Translations under genes and position numbers: made by a program | The notes under the pieces: generated by a model | The model's input: only the letters and a program-made list of their open reading frames with translations | Databases searched by the model: none | What the model was told of the DNA's origin: nothing | In this document: piece after piece, positions 53,339-62,800 of the stretch | Numbering within the stretch: the first letter of the stretch is position 1 | How the letters are laid out: every line of letters begins with the position of its first letter | NCBI GenBank assembly: GCA_963837455.1 | Contig: CAWINM010000001.1 | Span: forward strand, 2,480,001 to 2,544,000 | Direction: 5' to 3' | Length of the DNA: 64,000 bases | From: DASYQD01 sp963837455 | Lineage (GTDB): Bacteria; Acidobacteriota; Thermoanaerobaculia; Multivoradales; JAIOJS01

Positions 53339-54112
53339 TCAGACGTAGAACGGGATGCGGTCGGCGGAGCGCCGGAAGCTCCAGAGCCGAGAGCGAAGGC
53401 GACCGCCGCCACCAGCATCGCCACCGACAGGTGGGTGAGCGGCGGCACCTTGTCGTTGAAGATCGGGATCGCGGAAGACCTCGAGGATCGAGCGCACCGG
53501 GTTGAAGCGCACCAGCCAGCGGTAGCGCGCGGGCAGGATCGACATCGGGTAGAAGAGCGGGGTCGAGGTACATCGCCAGCATCATCAGCACGCCCACCAC
53601 CTCGACGACGTCGTAGAAGAAGACCGCGAGCGGCGACAGCAGCAGCCCGGCGCCGAGCGTGAAGAGCGGCGGCGATGGCGATCGACACCGGCAAGAAGAG
53701 CAGCGACAGCGGCAGCGAGCGGGTGGCCGGTGACCAGGAGCAGGCAGCACCAGCGGCGGCATCGCGAGGACGAGGTTGACGACGCCCGCCGCCACCGTCG
53801 CCACCGGGAAGACGACTTGCGGCACCGGCAGCTTCTGGAGCAGCCCGGCGTTGCCGCGCAGGCTGTTCATCGAGCTGACGATGCTCTGCGAGAAGAAGTT
53901 CCAGAAGAGCATCCCGGCGAGCACGTAGACGGGGTAGTTGTCGATGGTCGAAGCGGAAGATCGAGCTGAAGACGAAGTACATGGACGCCATCGTCAGCAG
54001 CGGCTGCAGCATCGTCCACAGGAAGCCGATGACCGAGCGCTTGTAGCGCACGGTCGAGCTCGCGAATGACGAGGGTCAGCAGCAGGTCGCGGTAGTGGTA
54101 GAGGCGGCGCAT
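53339..54112 (-). pseudogene. wzm: Polysaccharide ABC exporter permease (Wzm/TagG-like), frame broken by indels
   Basis: Pieces in several minus-strand frames assemble into an ABC-2 permease: MRRLYHYRDLLLTLVIREL, then RYKRSVIGFLWTMLQPLLTM, MLFWNFFSQSIVSSMNSLRG, LLQKLPVPQVVFPVATV, VVEVVGVLMMLAMY and the C-terminal WSFRRSADRIPFYV. These are hallmark segments of Wzm/TagG/KpsM-like permeases. About ten single-base indels interrupt it. The stop TGA (53341-53339) is six bases before the ATPase ATG, as expected for a two-gene exporter operon. It would translocate lipid-linked polysaccharide across the inner membrane. Confidence 0.75.
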
Positions 54113-54133
54113 CGGCTCGAACGGTCCCGGAGG

Positions 54134-55210
54134 TCAGCGGGTTGTACTACGTTCGGGGTCCGGCGGCAAGGAGGCGGCGGTCGAGCGGGTCGCCGCCACG
54201 GCCGCGCGGGCCGCCGCCGCTGCCTCTCGCAGCATCCTCCGCTCGGCCGCGGCGCGGCGCCAGGAGTGGCGCCCGCGCAGCCCGGCGAGCAGGAGCAGCA
54301 GCCGTTGCAGGGCGCCGCCGGCCCGCAACAGCGTCGCCGTTCGCCGGGCGGCGGCGAACCCCCCTCCCTTGCCGGCCCAGCGGACGAGGTCCGCCCACAG
54401 CAGCGGCGCGTGGTGGCGTGCTGCCGCCACGCCCGCGCCCGCCGCCACGGTGGCACCGTGGTGGTGGACGACCCGGCACGCTGGGACCACCGCCACCTGC
54501 CAGCCCTGCGCCCGCGCGCGCAGGCAGAGGTCGAGGTCTTGGGCGTAGAGCACGAAGCGGGGGTCGAGCGGCCCCACCGCCTGCCACACCTCGCGGCGGA
54601 CGGCGAGGGCGGCGCCCGTGACCCACTCGACCGGGCGGTCGCGATGCCCGGAGACGGGCCGCAGCCGCCGCCAGAAGCGGAGGCCGCCGAGGCGGAAGGC
54701 GAGGCCGCTCCCCAGCGCTACCAGCCAGAGGGGCCGCGGCGCCAGGCCGCCGCTCCATTGCGGTCGCCCGTCCGGGTAGACGAGGGCGGCGCCGGCGATG
54801 CCTAGCGAGGGCGCCGTCGCGAAGGCGTCGAGGAGCGCCCCCAGGGCCTCGGCTGCCACCTCGGTGTCGCTGTTGAGCAGCAGCAGGAGGCCGCCGCGGG
54901 CGAGGGCCATCCCCGCGTTGGCAGCGGCGGTGAACCCCCTGGCCTCCTGGAGCCGCAGCAGCCGCAGGGCGGGGTACGATGCCGCGACCGCCTGGGCGGT
55001 GTCGTCGCGGCTCCCGTCGTCGACGACGACCACCTCGGCGGGAGCGGGTCTGGCGGCGGCGAGGGAGGCCAGGCAGCGGAGCGTCAGCTCGCGGGTGTCC
55101 TGGGTGGGGACCACCACCGACAGCGTGAGGCGCGACGCCACCACCGCGGGGTCCTTCGCTGTCGCCCCGGCGCTCGGCAGGGGGGCGCCGATCGGGCCCT
55201 CGCCGCTCAT
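54134..55210 (-). CDS. Family 2 glycosyltransferase (rhamnosyltransferase-like)
   Basis: This 358-residue protein starts at ATG 55210. The GT-A core includes LSVVVPTQDTRELTLRCLAS, VVVDDGSRDDT, LLLLNSDTEV as the DxD-containing strand, EWVTGAALAVRREVW and the acceptor-side FVLYAQDLDLCLRARAQGW. These are typical of WbbL-like transferases in O-antigen and exopolysaccharide loci. The C-terminal 70 residues are Ala/Arg-rich helices that may sit on the membrane. It is upstream of the exporter permease on the same strand with a 21-base gap. Confidence 0.85.
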   Translation of the reverse strand: MSGEGPIGAPLPSAGATAKDPAVVASRLTLSVVVPTQDTRELTLRCLASLAAARPAPAEVVVVDDGSRDDTAQAVAASYPALRLLRLQEARGFTAAANAGMALARGGLLLLLNSDTEVAAEALGALLDAFATAPSLGIAGAALVYPDGRPQWSGGLAPRPLWLVALGSGLAFRLGGLRFWRRLRPVSGHRDRPVEWVTGAALAVRREVWQAVGPLDPRFVLYAQDLDLCLRARAQGWQVAVVPACRVVHHHGATVAAGAGVAAARHHAPLLWADLVRWAGKGGGFAAARRTATLLRAGGALQRLLLLLAGLRGRHSWRRAAAERRMLREAAAAARAAVAATRSTAASLPPDPERSTTR

Positions 55211-55219
55211 CCGATGGTC

Positions 55220-55228
55220 ACCGTATCA
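55220..55228 (-). promoter_or_regulatory. Extended -10 element close to the glycosyltransferase start (minus strand)
   Basis: On the minus strand TGATACGGT holds an extended TG and TACGGT. The hexamer begins 15 bases before ATG 55210, predicting a leader of about three bases. Confidence 0.42.
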
Positions 55229-55245
55229 CCGCGCCGAAGCCGCCG

Positions 55246-57180
55246 ATGAAGCGCAGGAGCAAGCCACCACGCGAGCGCGCGCAGGGGGTGCGACCGGCCC
55301 AGGGCGGCCGCCGGAGCTCCGCGGCTGCCGCGCCGGCGCCGACCTCCGCCCCGCGGCGTGGGGGTGTTGCGAGCTCCCGCCGATCCGGTGCCGTGGCGCC
55401 GCTCCCGCAGCGACTCGGCTGGTGGCTCGCGGCGGCCGCCCTCGTCGTGCCCCCCTTCGTCGTCGTGCCTGGTGCCCTCGACGCCTTCCGTCTGCCTCAG
55501 AGGCTGCTCGCCGAGTGGCTCGCCCTCGCCTCGCTGGTGCCCCTCGCCTGGCTGCTGCCGGCGCTCACCGCGCCCCGGACCTGGCGCTCGCCTGCGCTCG
55601 TGGCGATCCTGCCGCTGCTGCTGGTGGCGTGCGCCAGCCTCGTCACCAGCGCCCATCCCGCGCACGTCGGAGACGCGCTCACCGACCTCACGATCGGCGC
55701 CGCCGCGCTCGTCGGCTGGTCCCTGGCGCTGCCGGCGCCGCAGCTGCGCCGACTGCTCGACATCGTGCTGGTGCCGGCTGCCGGTCTCGCGCTGCTCGCC
55801 GTGCTGCAGCTGCACCACCTCTGGCAGCTGGTGGTCTTCGCCGCTCCGCTCGAGGAGCAGCGCCTCGCCGTCACTTCGCTGGCAGGCAACCCCGGCGACC
55901 TCGCGGCCTTCCTGGTGCTGCCCTGCCTGCTGGCGCAGGCGGGGATCGAGGGCGCGCGCGGCGCGCGCCGCGGGTGGCGGGTGGTGGTGCTCGCTCTCTG
56001 TCTCTACGCCCTGGCCGGCACGCAGACGCTGACGTCCCTCGTGGCGGTGGCGGCCGGGAGCGTCGTCCTCTGGGCCGTGCGGCTGCCGCGCCGCCGGCTG
56101 CTGGCACTGGGCGTGGCGGGCGCGGTCGCGGGGGCGCTGCTGGTCACCGTCGTGACGCCACTGCGCGAGCGCTTCGCCGGCGCGCTCGGCGCCGTCGAGC
56201 GCGGCGAGCCGAACACGCTCCTCAGCGGCCGCCTCGACGGCTGGCGGGTGGCGCTGCACCTGCTGCGCGAGCATCCCCTCGCCGGCGTCGGGCTCGGCGC
56301 CTACCGCGCCGAGTTCGCGGCAGCCAAGCTCGAGCTGCTACGCGACGGCGTCCCCTTCTTCGCCGGTCACGTCAGTCCCAGCTTCGCCAGCGCCCATGAC
56401 GAGTACCTGGAGGTGGGAGCGGACCTCGGCTGGCCCGGCCTGCTGGCGCTCGGCTGGGGGATCGCCGTGGTGGCGTGGGCGGCGTGGCGCGCGGCGCCGC
56501 GGCTGCCGCCCGCCGACCGCGCCCTCGCCTTCGCGAGCCTGGCGGCGGCGGCGCTGCTCGCCCTCGCGTACTTCCCTTTCCGTCTCGGGCCGGTCGCGTT
56601 CGCCTGGATCGCCTGCCTCGCCTGGCTCCTCGCCGCCGCGGCGCCGGAGCGGGAACCGGCCGCGGCCGAGGCTGGCGCCGGCGCGCTGCTCGTTGCCGCG
56701 GTCCTGACGCTGGGCCTGCTCGGCGCCTCTGGCCGCGCCTGGCATCGGCTGGAGGCCAGCGTCCTGGTGCGCACGGTGCAGCGGCAGATGGCCGCCCTCG
56801 GCGGTGCCGCGCCGCCGGCTCCGCTCCTGCGCTTCGCCGAGGCGGCGCTCGCCAGCGCCCATCGCCGCGACCCGGCGGCGGTCGAGCCGCTGGCCTTCAC
56901 CGGCGACTTGCTCCTCGTCTCGGGCCGCCTCACCGACGCCGTCGCCGCCTACCGGACCGCCGCCGCCCACGAGACCCGCCCCGAGGTGCTGTTCAACTGG
57001 GGCCTCGCCCTCTTGCGCCAGGGTGATGCGGAGCAGGCCACCGTCCAGCTGCGCCGCGCGGTGGCGCTGGCCTCGACCTTCCGCGACCAGGTTCCAGCCG
57101 CGATCCAGCCGGCCGTGCGCGCCGCTCCGCTGCTGCCGATCCCCCCGCTCGTGCCCGCCGCGGCGCCGCCCCGCCGCTGA
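55246..57180 (+). CDS. O-antigen ligase-like membrane protein with C-terminal TPR-like repeats
   Basis: This 644-residue protein starts at ATG 55246 with a basic, cytoplasmic N-terminus. About eleven hydrophobic helices follow. The Wzy_C/O-antigen ligase motifs are clear: LTSLVAVAAGSVVLW, TLLSGRLDGWRVALHLLREH, LAGVGLGAYRAEF and the HDEYLEVGADLGWPG periplasmic loop. The C-terminal 130 residues are helical and TPR-like (AVAAYRTAAAHETRPEVLFN). Fusions of this ligase type with TPRs are common in deltaproteobacteria and acidobacteria. With the protein at 42545-44020 it makes two Wzy/WaaL-like proteins in one locus. Confidence 0.85.
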   Translation: MKRRSKPPRERAQGVRPAQGGRRSSAAAAPAPTSAPRRGGVASSRRSGAVAPLPQRLGWWLAAAALVVPPFVVVPGALDAFRLPQRLLAEWLALASLVPLAWLLPALTAPRTWRSPALVAILPLLLVACASLVTSAHPAHVGDALTDLTIGAAALVGWSLALPAPQLRRLLDIVLVPAAGLALLAVLQLHHLWQLVVFAAPLEEQRLAVTSLAGNPGDLAAFLVLPCLLAQAGIEGARGARRGWRVVVLALCLYALAGTQTLTSLVAVAAGSVVLWAVRLPRRRLLALGVAGAVAGALLVTVVTPLRERFAGALGAVERGEPNTLLSGRLDGWRVALHLLREHPLAGVGLGAYRAEFAAAKLELLRDGVPFFAGHVSPSFASAHDEYLEVGADLGWPGLLALGWGIAVVAWAAWRAAPRLPPADRALAFASLAAAALLALAYFPFRLGPVAFAWIACLAWLLAAAAPEREPAAAEAGAGALLVAAVLTLGLLGASGRAWHRLEASVLVRTVQRQMAALGGAAPPAPLLRFAEAALASAHRRDPAAVEPLAFTGDLLLVSGRLTDAVAAYRTAAAHETRPEVLFNWGLALLRQGDAEQATVQLRRAVALASTFRDQVPAAIQPAVRAAPLLPIPPLVPAAAPPRR

Positions 57181-57188
57181 GGGAACGT

Positions 57189-58583
57189 CTACACGCCGCG
57201 CGAGCTCAGCACGATGCGCACCGTGCGGACGAGGATCGAGAGGTCGAGCCACAGGGTCCAGTTGGCGAGGTAGGCGAGGTCGTAGCGGAGCTTGTTCTCG
57301 GGCGTCGAGTCGTACTCGCCGTTGACCTGCGCGAGGCCGGTGAGGCCGGGGCGCAGCGAGAAGCGCTCGGCGTAGCCGGGCACCCGCTCGAGGTAGGCGC
57401 GCACGAAGCCGGGGCGCTCCGGGCGCGGTCCCACCAGGCTCATGGCGCCCGACATCACGTTGAGCAGCTGCGGCAGCTCGTCGAGGCGGGTGCGACGCAG
57501 GAAGGCGCCGGCCGGCGTCAGCCGCGCGTCGCCGGGGGTGGCGAGGATCTCCTGCCCCTGTTCCGCCCCCTGGCGCATGGTGCGGAACTTGAGCAAGGTG
57601 AACGGCTGCTGGCGCCGGCCGACCCGGGTCTGGCGGTAGAGCACGGGCCCGCGCGAGCTCACGCGCACGACGAGCGCGCAGGCGATCATGGCGGGTGAGG
57701 TGAGCGCGAGCAGCACCCCGGCGCCGAGCAGGTCGACGAGTCGCTTGAGCGGCCGGTGCAGGCGCGACTCGGCAGCGCCGATCACCTCGATCAACGGCAG
57801 GTCGCTCACCCAGCGGTACTGCATGCGACCGATGAGGCTCTCGAAGGGGCCCGGCAGCAGCAGCAGCGCAGTGTGCGCGGGGCGCTCGCCGGCGAGGAGG
57901 TCGACGAGGCGGCTCTGCCAGGTGTGTGCCGGGGCGACTACGACCAGGTGATCGAAGACGCCGGCGTGCAGCAGCGCCGGCACCTCCTCGATGGTACCGA
58001 GGCAGCGCCCCAGCGGCCCACCTCCCGCTTCGCCCGGCGGTGGGTCCTCCGGAGTGTGCAGGTGCCCGATGACCTCCAGACCGTGCCAGTGGTGCCGCGC
58101 CACCTTGAGCGCCAGCTCGACGGCGGCGGCGCCGCAGCCGACCAGCGCCACGCGACGCCGCGGCGGCCGGAAGCGCCGCTGCACGACGCCGCGCCAGAGC
58201 ACCAGCAGCACCCAGTCGAAGAACACGTAGAGCACCAGCACCGAGCGCGGGAGCGTGCGGTCGGCGAGGAAGACGTAGGCGATGAGCACCATCCCCTGGA
58301 CCGTGGTGGCGCCGAGCAGGCGGCTCGCCAGCTCCAGCCGTGGCCGCGGCTCGGGGGAGTGGTAGAGGCCGATGAAATAGACGGTGAGGAGCTGCAGCGC
58401 CAGGGCCAGCAAGGCCACCGGGTGGGCGAGGGCGATGCGTTCGACCGGCAACAGCCCGTGGGTCAGCGGCAGCGGCACGGTGACGCGCAGCCACACCGCG
58501 CCGTACCAGGCGATCAGTGCCGCCGCGCCGTCGCCGAGGAAGCGCCCGAGGCGCCAGCCCGACGAGCTGCCCATGGGCTCCAT
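57189..58583 (-). CDS. Polyprenyl-phosphate glycosyl-1-phosphate transferase (initiating enzyme)
   Basis: This 464-residue membrane protein starts at ATG 58583. Four or five N-terminal helices and a CoA-binding-like domain (VALVGCGAAAVELALKVARH) precede the catalytic bacterial sugar transferase domain: LKRLVDLLGAG, then PVLYRQTRVGRRQQPFTLLK, FRTMRQGAE, FLRRTRLDELPQLLNV, MSLVGPRPERP and the end LRPGLTGLAQVNGEYD. It transfers a sugar-1-phosphate to undecaprenyl phosphate, the first step in assembly. The domain order matches WcaJ/EpsE-like enzymes. The DxxD-type and RPG motifs are all intact. Confidence 0.93.
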   Translation of the reverse strand: MEPMGSSSGWRLGRFLGDGAAALIAWYGAVWLRVTVPLPLTHGLLPVERIALAHPVALLALALQLLTVYFIGLYHSPEPRPRLELASRLLGATTVQGMVLIAYVFLADRTLPRSVLVLYVFFDWVLLVLWRGVVQRRFRPPRRRVALVGCGAAAVELALKVARHHWHGLEVIGHLHTPEDPPPGEAGGGPLGRCLGTIEEVPALLHAGVFDHLVVVAPAHTWQSRLVDLLAGERPAHTALLLLPGPFESLIGRMQYRWVSDLPLIEVIGAAESRLHRPLKRLVDLLGAGVLLALTSPAMIACALVVRVSSRGPVLYRQTRVGRRQQPFTLLKFRTMRQGAEQGQEILATPGDARLTPAGAFLRRTRLDELPQLLNVMSGAMSLVGPRPERPGFVRAYLERVPGYAERFSLRPGLTGLAQVNGEYDSTPENKLRYDLAYLANWTLWLDLSILVRTVRIVLSSRGV

Positions 58584-58591
58584 GGCGGGCC

Positions 58592-58597
58592 ATCTTA
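58592..58597 (-). promoter_or_regulatory. -10-like TAAGAT close to the sugar transferase start (minus strand)
   Basis: On the minus strand TAAGAT begins 14 bases before ATG 58583, so the mRNA is expected to have a leader of about two bases. Confidence 0.42.
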
Positions 58598-58621
58598 CGT
58601 GCGCCGCACCTTCGGTATCAT
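58594..58621 (+). promoter_or_regulatory. Candidate promoter of the methylenetetrahydrofolate reductase gene
   Basis: CTTACG (58594-58599) and TATCAT (58616-58621) are separated by 16 bases. The -10 begins 18 bases before ATG 58634, predicting a leader of about six bases. Its -35 overlaps the -10 of the divergent sugar transferase gene, so the two promoters may exclude each other. Confidence 0.42.
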
Positions 58622-58633
58622 TGCGAGCCGCTC

Positions 58634-59581
58634 ATGAAAGTCACCGAGCACCTCGCCCAGGCCACGCGCCCGCTGATCAGCTTCGAGCTCATCCCGCCGC
58701 TGCGCGGCGGCGACGTGCGCGGCCTGCTGGCGCTGCTCGACGAGCTGATGGTGTTCGCGCCGCCGTTCATCGACATCACCAGCCACGCGGCGCAGGTGTC
58801 GATCGAGGAAACCACCCACGGGCTCGAGCGCCGCGTCAAGCGCAAGCGGCCGGGCACGCTCGGCGTCTGCGCGCTGATCCAGAACAAGTACGGCGTCGAC
58901 GCCGTGCCGCACGTGCTCTGCACCGGCTTCACCCGCGAGGAGACCGAGGACTTCCTCATCGAGCTGCGCTACCTCGGCATCGACAACGTGCTGGCGGTGC
59001 GCGGCGACGACAGCGGCTACCAGAAGCCGCTGCAGCACGGCCGCTCGGCCAACCGCTACGCCGTCGAGCTGGTGCGGCAGGTGGCGGCGATGAACAAGGG
59101 GCGCTACCTCGAGGACGATCTGCTCGACGCCGACCCCGCCGACTTCTGCATCGGCGTCGCCGGTTACCCCGAGCGCCACTTCGAGTCGCCGAACCTGATC
59201 ACCGACATCCGCGCCACCAAGGAGAAGGTGGAGGCCGGCGGCCACTACATCGTCACCCAGATGTTCTTCGACAACCGCCACTACTTCCACTTCGTCGAGC
59301 TCTGCCGACAGGAGGGGATCACCGTGCCGATCATCCCCGGCCTCAAGGTGCTCTCCTCGGCGGCGCAGCTCAAGTCGATCCCGCGCACTTTCCACGTCGA
59401 GATCCCGCTCGAGCTCGCCGACGCCGCCGCCGCCGCGCCCGAGCACACCCTCGAGGTCGGCGTCGAGTGGGCGATCGGGCAGATGCGCGAGCTGCTCGAG
59501 AAGGGCGCGCCGGCGGTGCACTTCTACATCATGCAGAGCGCCAAGGCGGTGAAGCGGGTGCTGGGCGGCGTCAAGGTGTAG
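58634..59581 (+). CDS. metF: Methylenetetrahydrofolate reductase
   Basis: This 315-residue flavoprotein reduces 5,10-methylene- to 5-methyl-tetrahydrofolate for methionine synthesis. MetF landmarks are visible: FELIPPLRGGD at the catalytic Glu position, FIDITSHAA, the folate/FAD segment YLGIDNVLAVRGDD, and DFCIGVAGYPERHFE and IVTQMFFDNRHYFHFV toward the C-terminus. The start ATG 58634 follows a -10 element almost directly. The protein is slightly longer than E. coli MetF (296). It is flanked by unrelated genes, not by other methionine genes. Confidence 0.93.
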   Translation: MKVTEHLAQATRPLISFELIPPLRGGDVRGLLALLDELMVFAPPFIDITSHAAQVSIEETTHGLERRVKRKRPGTLGVCALIQNKYGVDAVPHVLCTGFTREETEDFLIELRYLGIDNVLAVRGDDSGYQKPLQHGRSANRYAVELVRQVAAMNKGRYLEDDLLDADPADFCIGVAGYPERHFESPNLITDIRATKEKVEAGGHYIVTQMFFDNRHYFHFVELCRQEGITVPIIPGLKVLSSAAQLKSIPRTFHVEIPLELADAAAAAPEHTLEVGVEWAIGQMRELLEKGAPAVHFYIMQSAKAVKRVLGGVKV

Positions 59582-59869
59582 ACGCCCCGGGCGCGGCGAA
59601 AACGCCCGCTCCGCCCGACGAGGCCGCCCGACAGGGTGGGGCGGCAAACGGGGTCATTGACAGCCTTCCGGATTGGTGCTCGAGTGTCGCCGTTTCGCGA
59701 CGTGCGGTCCGATGGTGCGGGGTGAGGTTCTCTTCCAGCTTGCCGCTCGGTTCGAAGAGCAGCTGACGCTCGTCCAGCGTCGCGCGGCATAGGACCACTC
59801 CGTCCGGCGGATCGGTCGGCACCAGGCTGAAGCCGCGGTACAGCGGCGCTGCGGTCGGAGGGTGAGACC
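59582..59869. other. Gene-free interval between metF and the large repeat protein
   Basis: This 288-base stretch has no convincing gene on either strand. A TTGACA hexamer at 59657-59662 has no usable -10 at the right distance. GGAGGG at 59858-59863 is the ribosome-binding site of the next gene. No terminator with a T-tract was seen. Confidence 0.5.
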
Positions 59870-62800
59870 ATGAAGATCGCCGGGCGCGGTTGGGTGTGCC
59901 TCAGCGTTCTGCTCTCGGCCAGCGCGACGCTGGCATCGGCCCCGAGGCCTGGTGAGCCGGGCGCCAGGGTCTGGGTGCTCACCTCCTCTCGGCTGCTCGA
60001 GCTCGATGCCGAAACCGGCCAGCTGGTCGGTGCTCGGCCGGTTCGCGAAGACGAGCAACTGCTCGACCGCGGGGAGTCCGCTGGCCCGCTGCTCTCGAGC
60101 GGCAACGGGCTCCAAGCGCCCGGGAGCGATCCCGGCGCCGGATTCGCCGCCGCCGCGGGACCCTTCCAGGGCGACGCTCTGGCAACGGCGGTCGCCGGGA
60201 CCGCGCGGTCGACGCTCGTCGCGTTCTCCACGGGCCTGGTCCGATACTCCACGAGCGGAGCTCTCGAAGAGAGCGTGCGGTTCCCGTTCGGGGTCACTGC
60301 GGTGGCGATCGATGGCGCGCACCTGTGGGGGTTCGGGAAGGCCGGCGGTTTCCGGATCGACGTCGAAGACCCCACGGCGGCACCCTTCGAGCTCGATACG
60401 AGCGCCTGGAGCGGCGTGCCGAGCGTCGCCTGTCGCGACGAGCTCGCCGACCTGGTGGTGGTGGCCGAGGAGGGGGGCCTTCACTGGCTCGATCCCGAAG
60501 GCCACGAGGTGGCGTTCACGCCCCTGCGCCAAGTGGAGCAGCTCGCGTGTGGCCACTTCGGCCGAGTGTGGGCTTCCGGTGAAGACGGCACCGTGCTGCT
60601 CGAGTCCATCGGCACCATCGGGGGTGTCGAAGCGGCGGTACCGCCTAGAGGTGCGGCGAGCCCGGCTCTGGCGGCCGACCCCCGCGACTTCGCGGCACTG
60701 ACCGGTGCCGGGGGGACCATCTCCCGGCGTTCCGTCGACGGCAGCACGCGTTGGAGGGTCCGCCTGCCGGCCGGCGAGGTCGTTCGTGGGCTCGCCGCGC
60801 AGTTCGAGGCGGATGCCCCCGTGCGAGGCCGACACCGCGATCTTCGGCTTGCGAAGCGGCCGCCGGTGCTCATTGGCAAGTCGGGCCCCGACGACGTGAC
60901 CGTGCACGGCAGAACGGCCCTGGTGGAGCCCGGCGACGGCAGTAGCGGTTCTGGGGACCCGGTGGCGTCGGCCACCGTGACTCTCTTCGATTCCGACGTC
61001 CTGACCACCACTTCCGCAACCGACGGCAGCTTCACGACCGCTCCCTTCGCACATGTCGACGGGAGGCAGGCGACCTTCTTTGCGAGCAAGGAGACGCCGC
61101 AAGGGACGCTCAAGGGCGACTGGTGGACGTTCTCGATGACGCCCGGTCAGACCTACGAGATGGGCGATCTCCTGATGGTCTTCGACTGCAACATGGCTTT
61201 CGAGGACGGACTCTTCCCGGCCAACGCGCTCAATGGCGAGGTCCGGGCGATGGCGTTCTTCGACGACGGCACGGGCCCGGCGCTCTACGTCGGTGGCACC
61301 TTCACCACGGCAGGTGGGACGACGGTCAACCGCGTCGCCAGGTGGAACGGGACGACATGGTCGGCGCTGGGGTCGGGCCTCACCATCACCAGTGGCACCG
61401 CGTCGGTCGATTCCTTCGTCGTGTTCGATGACGGCAGCGGCGCCAAGCTCTACGCGGGTGGGAAGTTCAACCGCTCCGGCTCGACCACCATCAACAACAT
61501 CGCCAAGTGGACGGGGACCGCCTGGACCCAGGTTGGCAGCAGCGGGCTCAACTCGCAGGTGCTCGCTCTTGCCGTGCACAACTCGCAGCTCTACGCCGGC
61601 GGTGCCTTCACGAAGGCTGGAACGGTCACCATGAATCGGCTCGCGCGCTGGACAGGCAGCTCTTGGGCGGCGGTGGGCAACGGGCTCAACAACACGGTCA
61701 AGGCGCTGGCCTCCTATGACGACGGGACCGGTGCTGCTCTCTACGTCGGTGGGACCTTCACCCAGGCCGGCGGGACCCTCTCGGTGTCGCGCATCGCCAA
61801 GTGGGATGGCTCGAGCTGGTCGGCGCTGGATAGCGGCGTCACAGGTGGTAGCACCATCCAGGTCAACGCCCTGCTCTCGAGCGTGGAGAACGGAGATCCC
61901 ACTCTCTACGTAGGCGGCCGCTTCACCACCGCGGGTGGCACAACCGTCAACGACATCGCGCGTTGGAAGTCGGGCTCGTGGGAAGCACTGGATAGCGGCC
62001 TCGGAGTGGAAGTCAACGCGCTGGCGATGTTCGATGATGGGGCGGGCGCCCGTCTGTACGCGGCCGGCTCGTTCACCAGCGGCTACAACCGCTTGGCGCG
62101 CTTCAATGGCAGCTACTGGGACCCCATCGGAGCCGGCCTCAACGGCAATGCCTCGAGGCTCGGCGCGGGAACGGTCGGGTCGACACCGAGCCTCTTCGTC
62201 GGTGGCGCCTTCACGACAGCCGACGGGGTGGCAGCGAGCCGCCTGGCCAGGCTGGTGAGACCGCTCACCTGCGCCGACCCCGTTCCCCCGCACCTGTTGT
62301 GGGTGGAGCCGCGAAGCGGCGATTCGCTCGGGAGCTCGACGCCCACTCTGCGCTTCGGCGCCTACGACTGGGGAAGCTCGGGGATCGACACCGCCAGCCT
62401 GGAGGTTCTCGTAAACGGGCAGGTGATCCCGTCGAGCTGCACCTGGTCCGGCGGCGACATGGTGGCCGAGTGCACGACGGGTTCGCTGGGTGGCGGCACG
62501 CTTGCCTTGGCGTCGCGCATCCAGGATCTGGCAGGCAACTGGTCAGGGGACAACACGATCACGGTGACGATCTCGGACTCGACGCCGCCAACCATCTCCT
62601 TCGTCGAGCCGGCGGAAGGAGCCGTGCTCGCGGATGCGCACCCGGTGCTGCGCCTCGCCTACAGCGACGCAGGCTCGGGTGTCGACACCGCGAGCCTGTC
62701 CTTGACTCGCGACGGCTCGCCACTCGCTGTCGAGTGCCAGCCGGGCGCCGCGGAGGCGATATGCATTCCGTCGCGCGCGCTGCCGAACGGCGCGACCTCG

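Noticed and set aside
59657..59690. Promoter from TTGACA at 59657
   Set aside because: No recognisable -10 lies 16-18 bases downstream, and the next gene begins over 200 bases away.
59571..59822. Small minus-strand gene between metF and the repeat protein
   Set aside because: The 83-residue product has no ribosome-binding site, overlaps the end of metF and shows no recognisable features.
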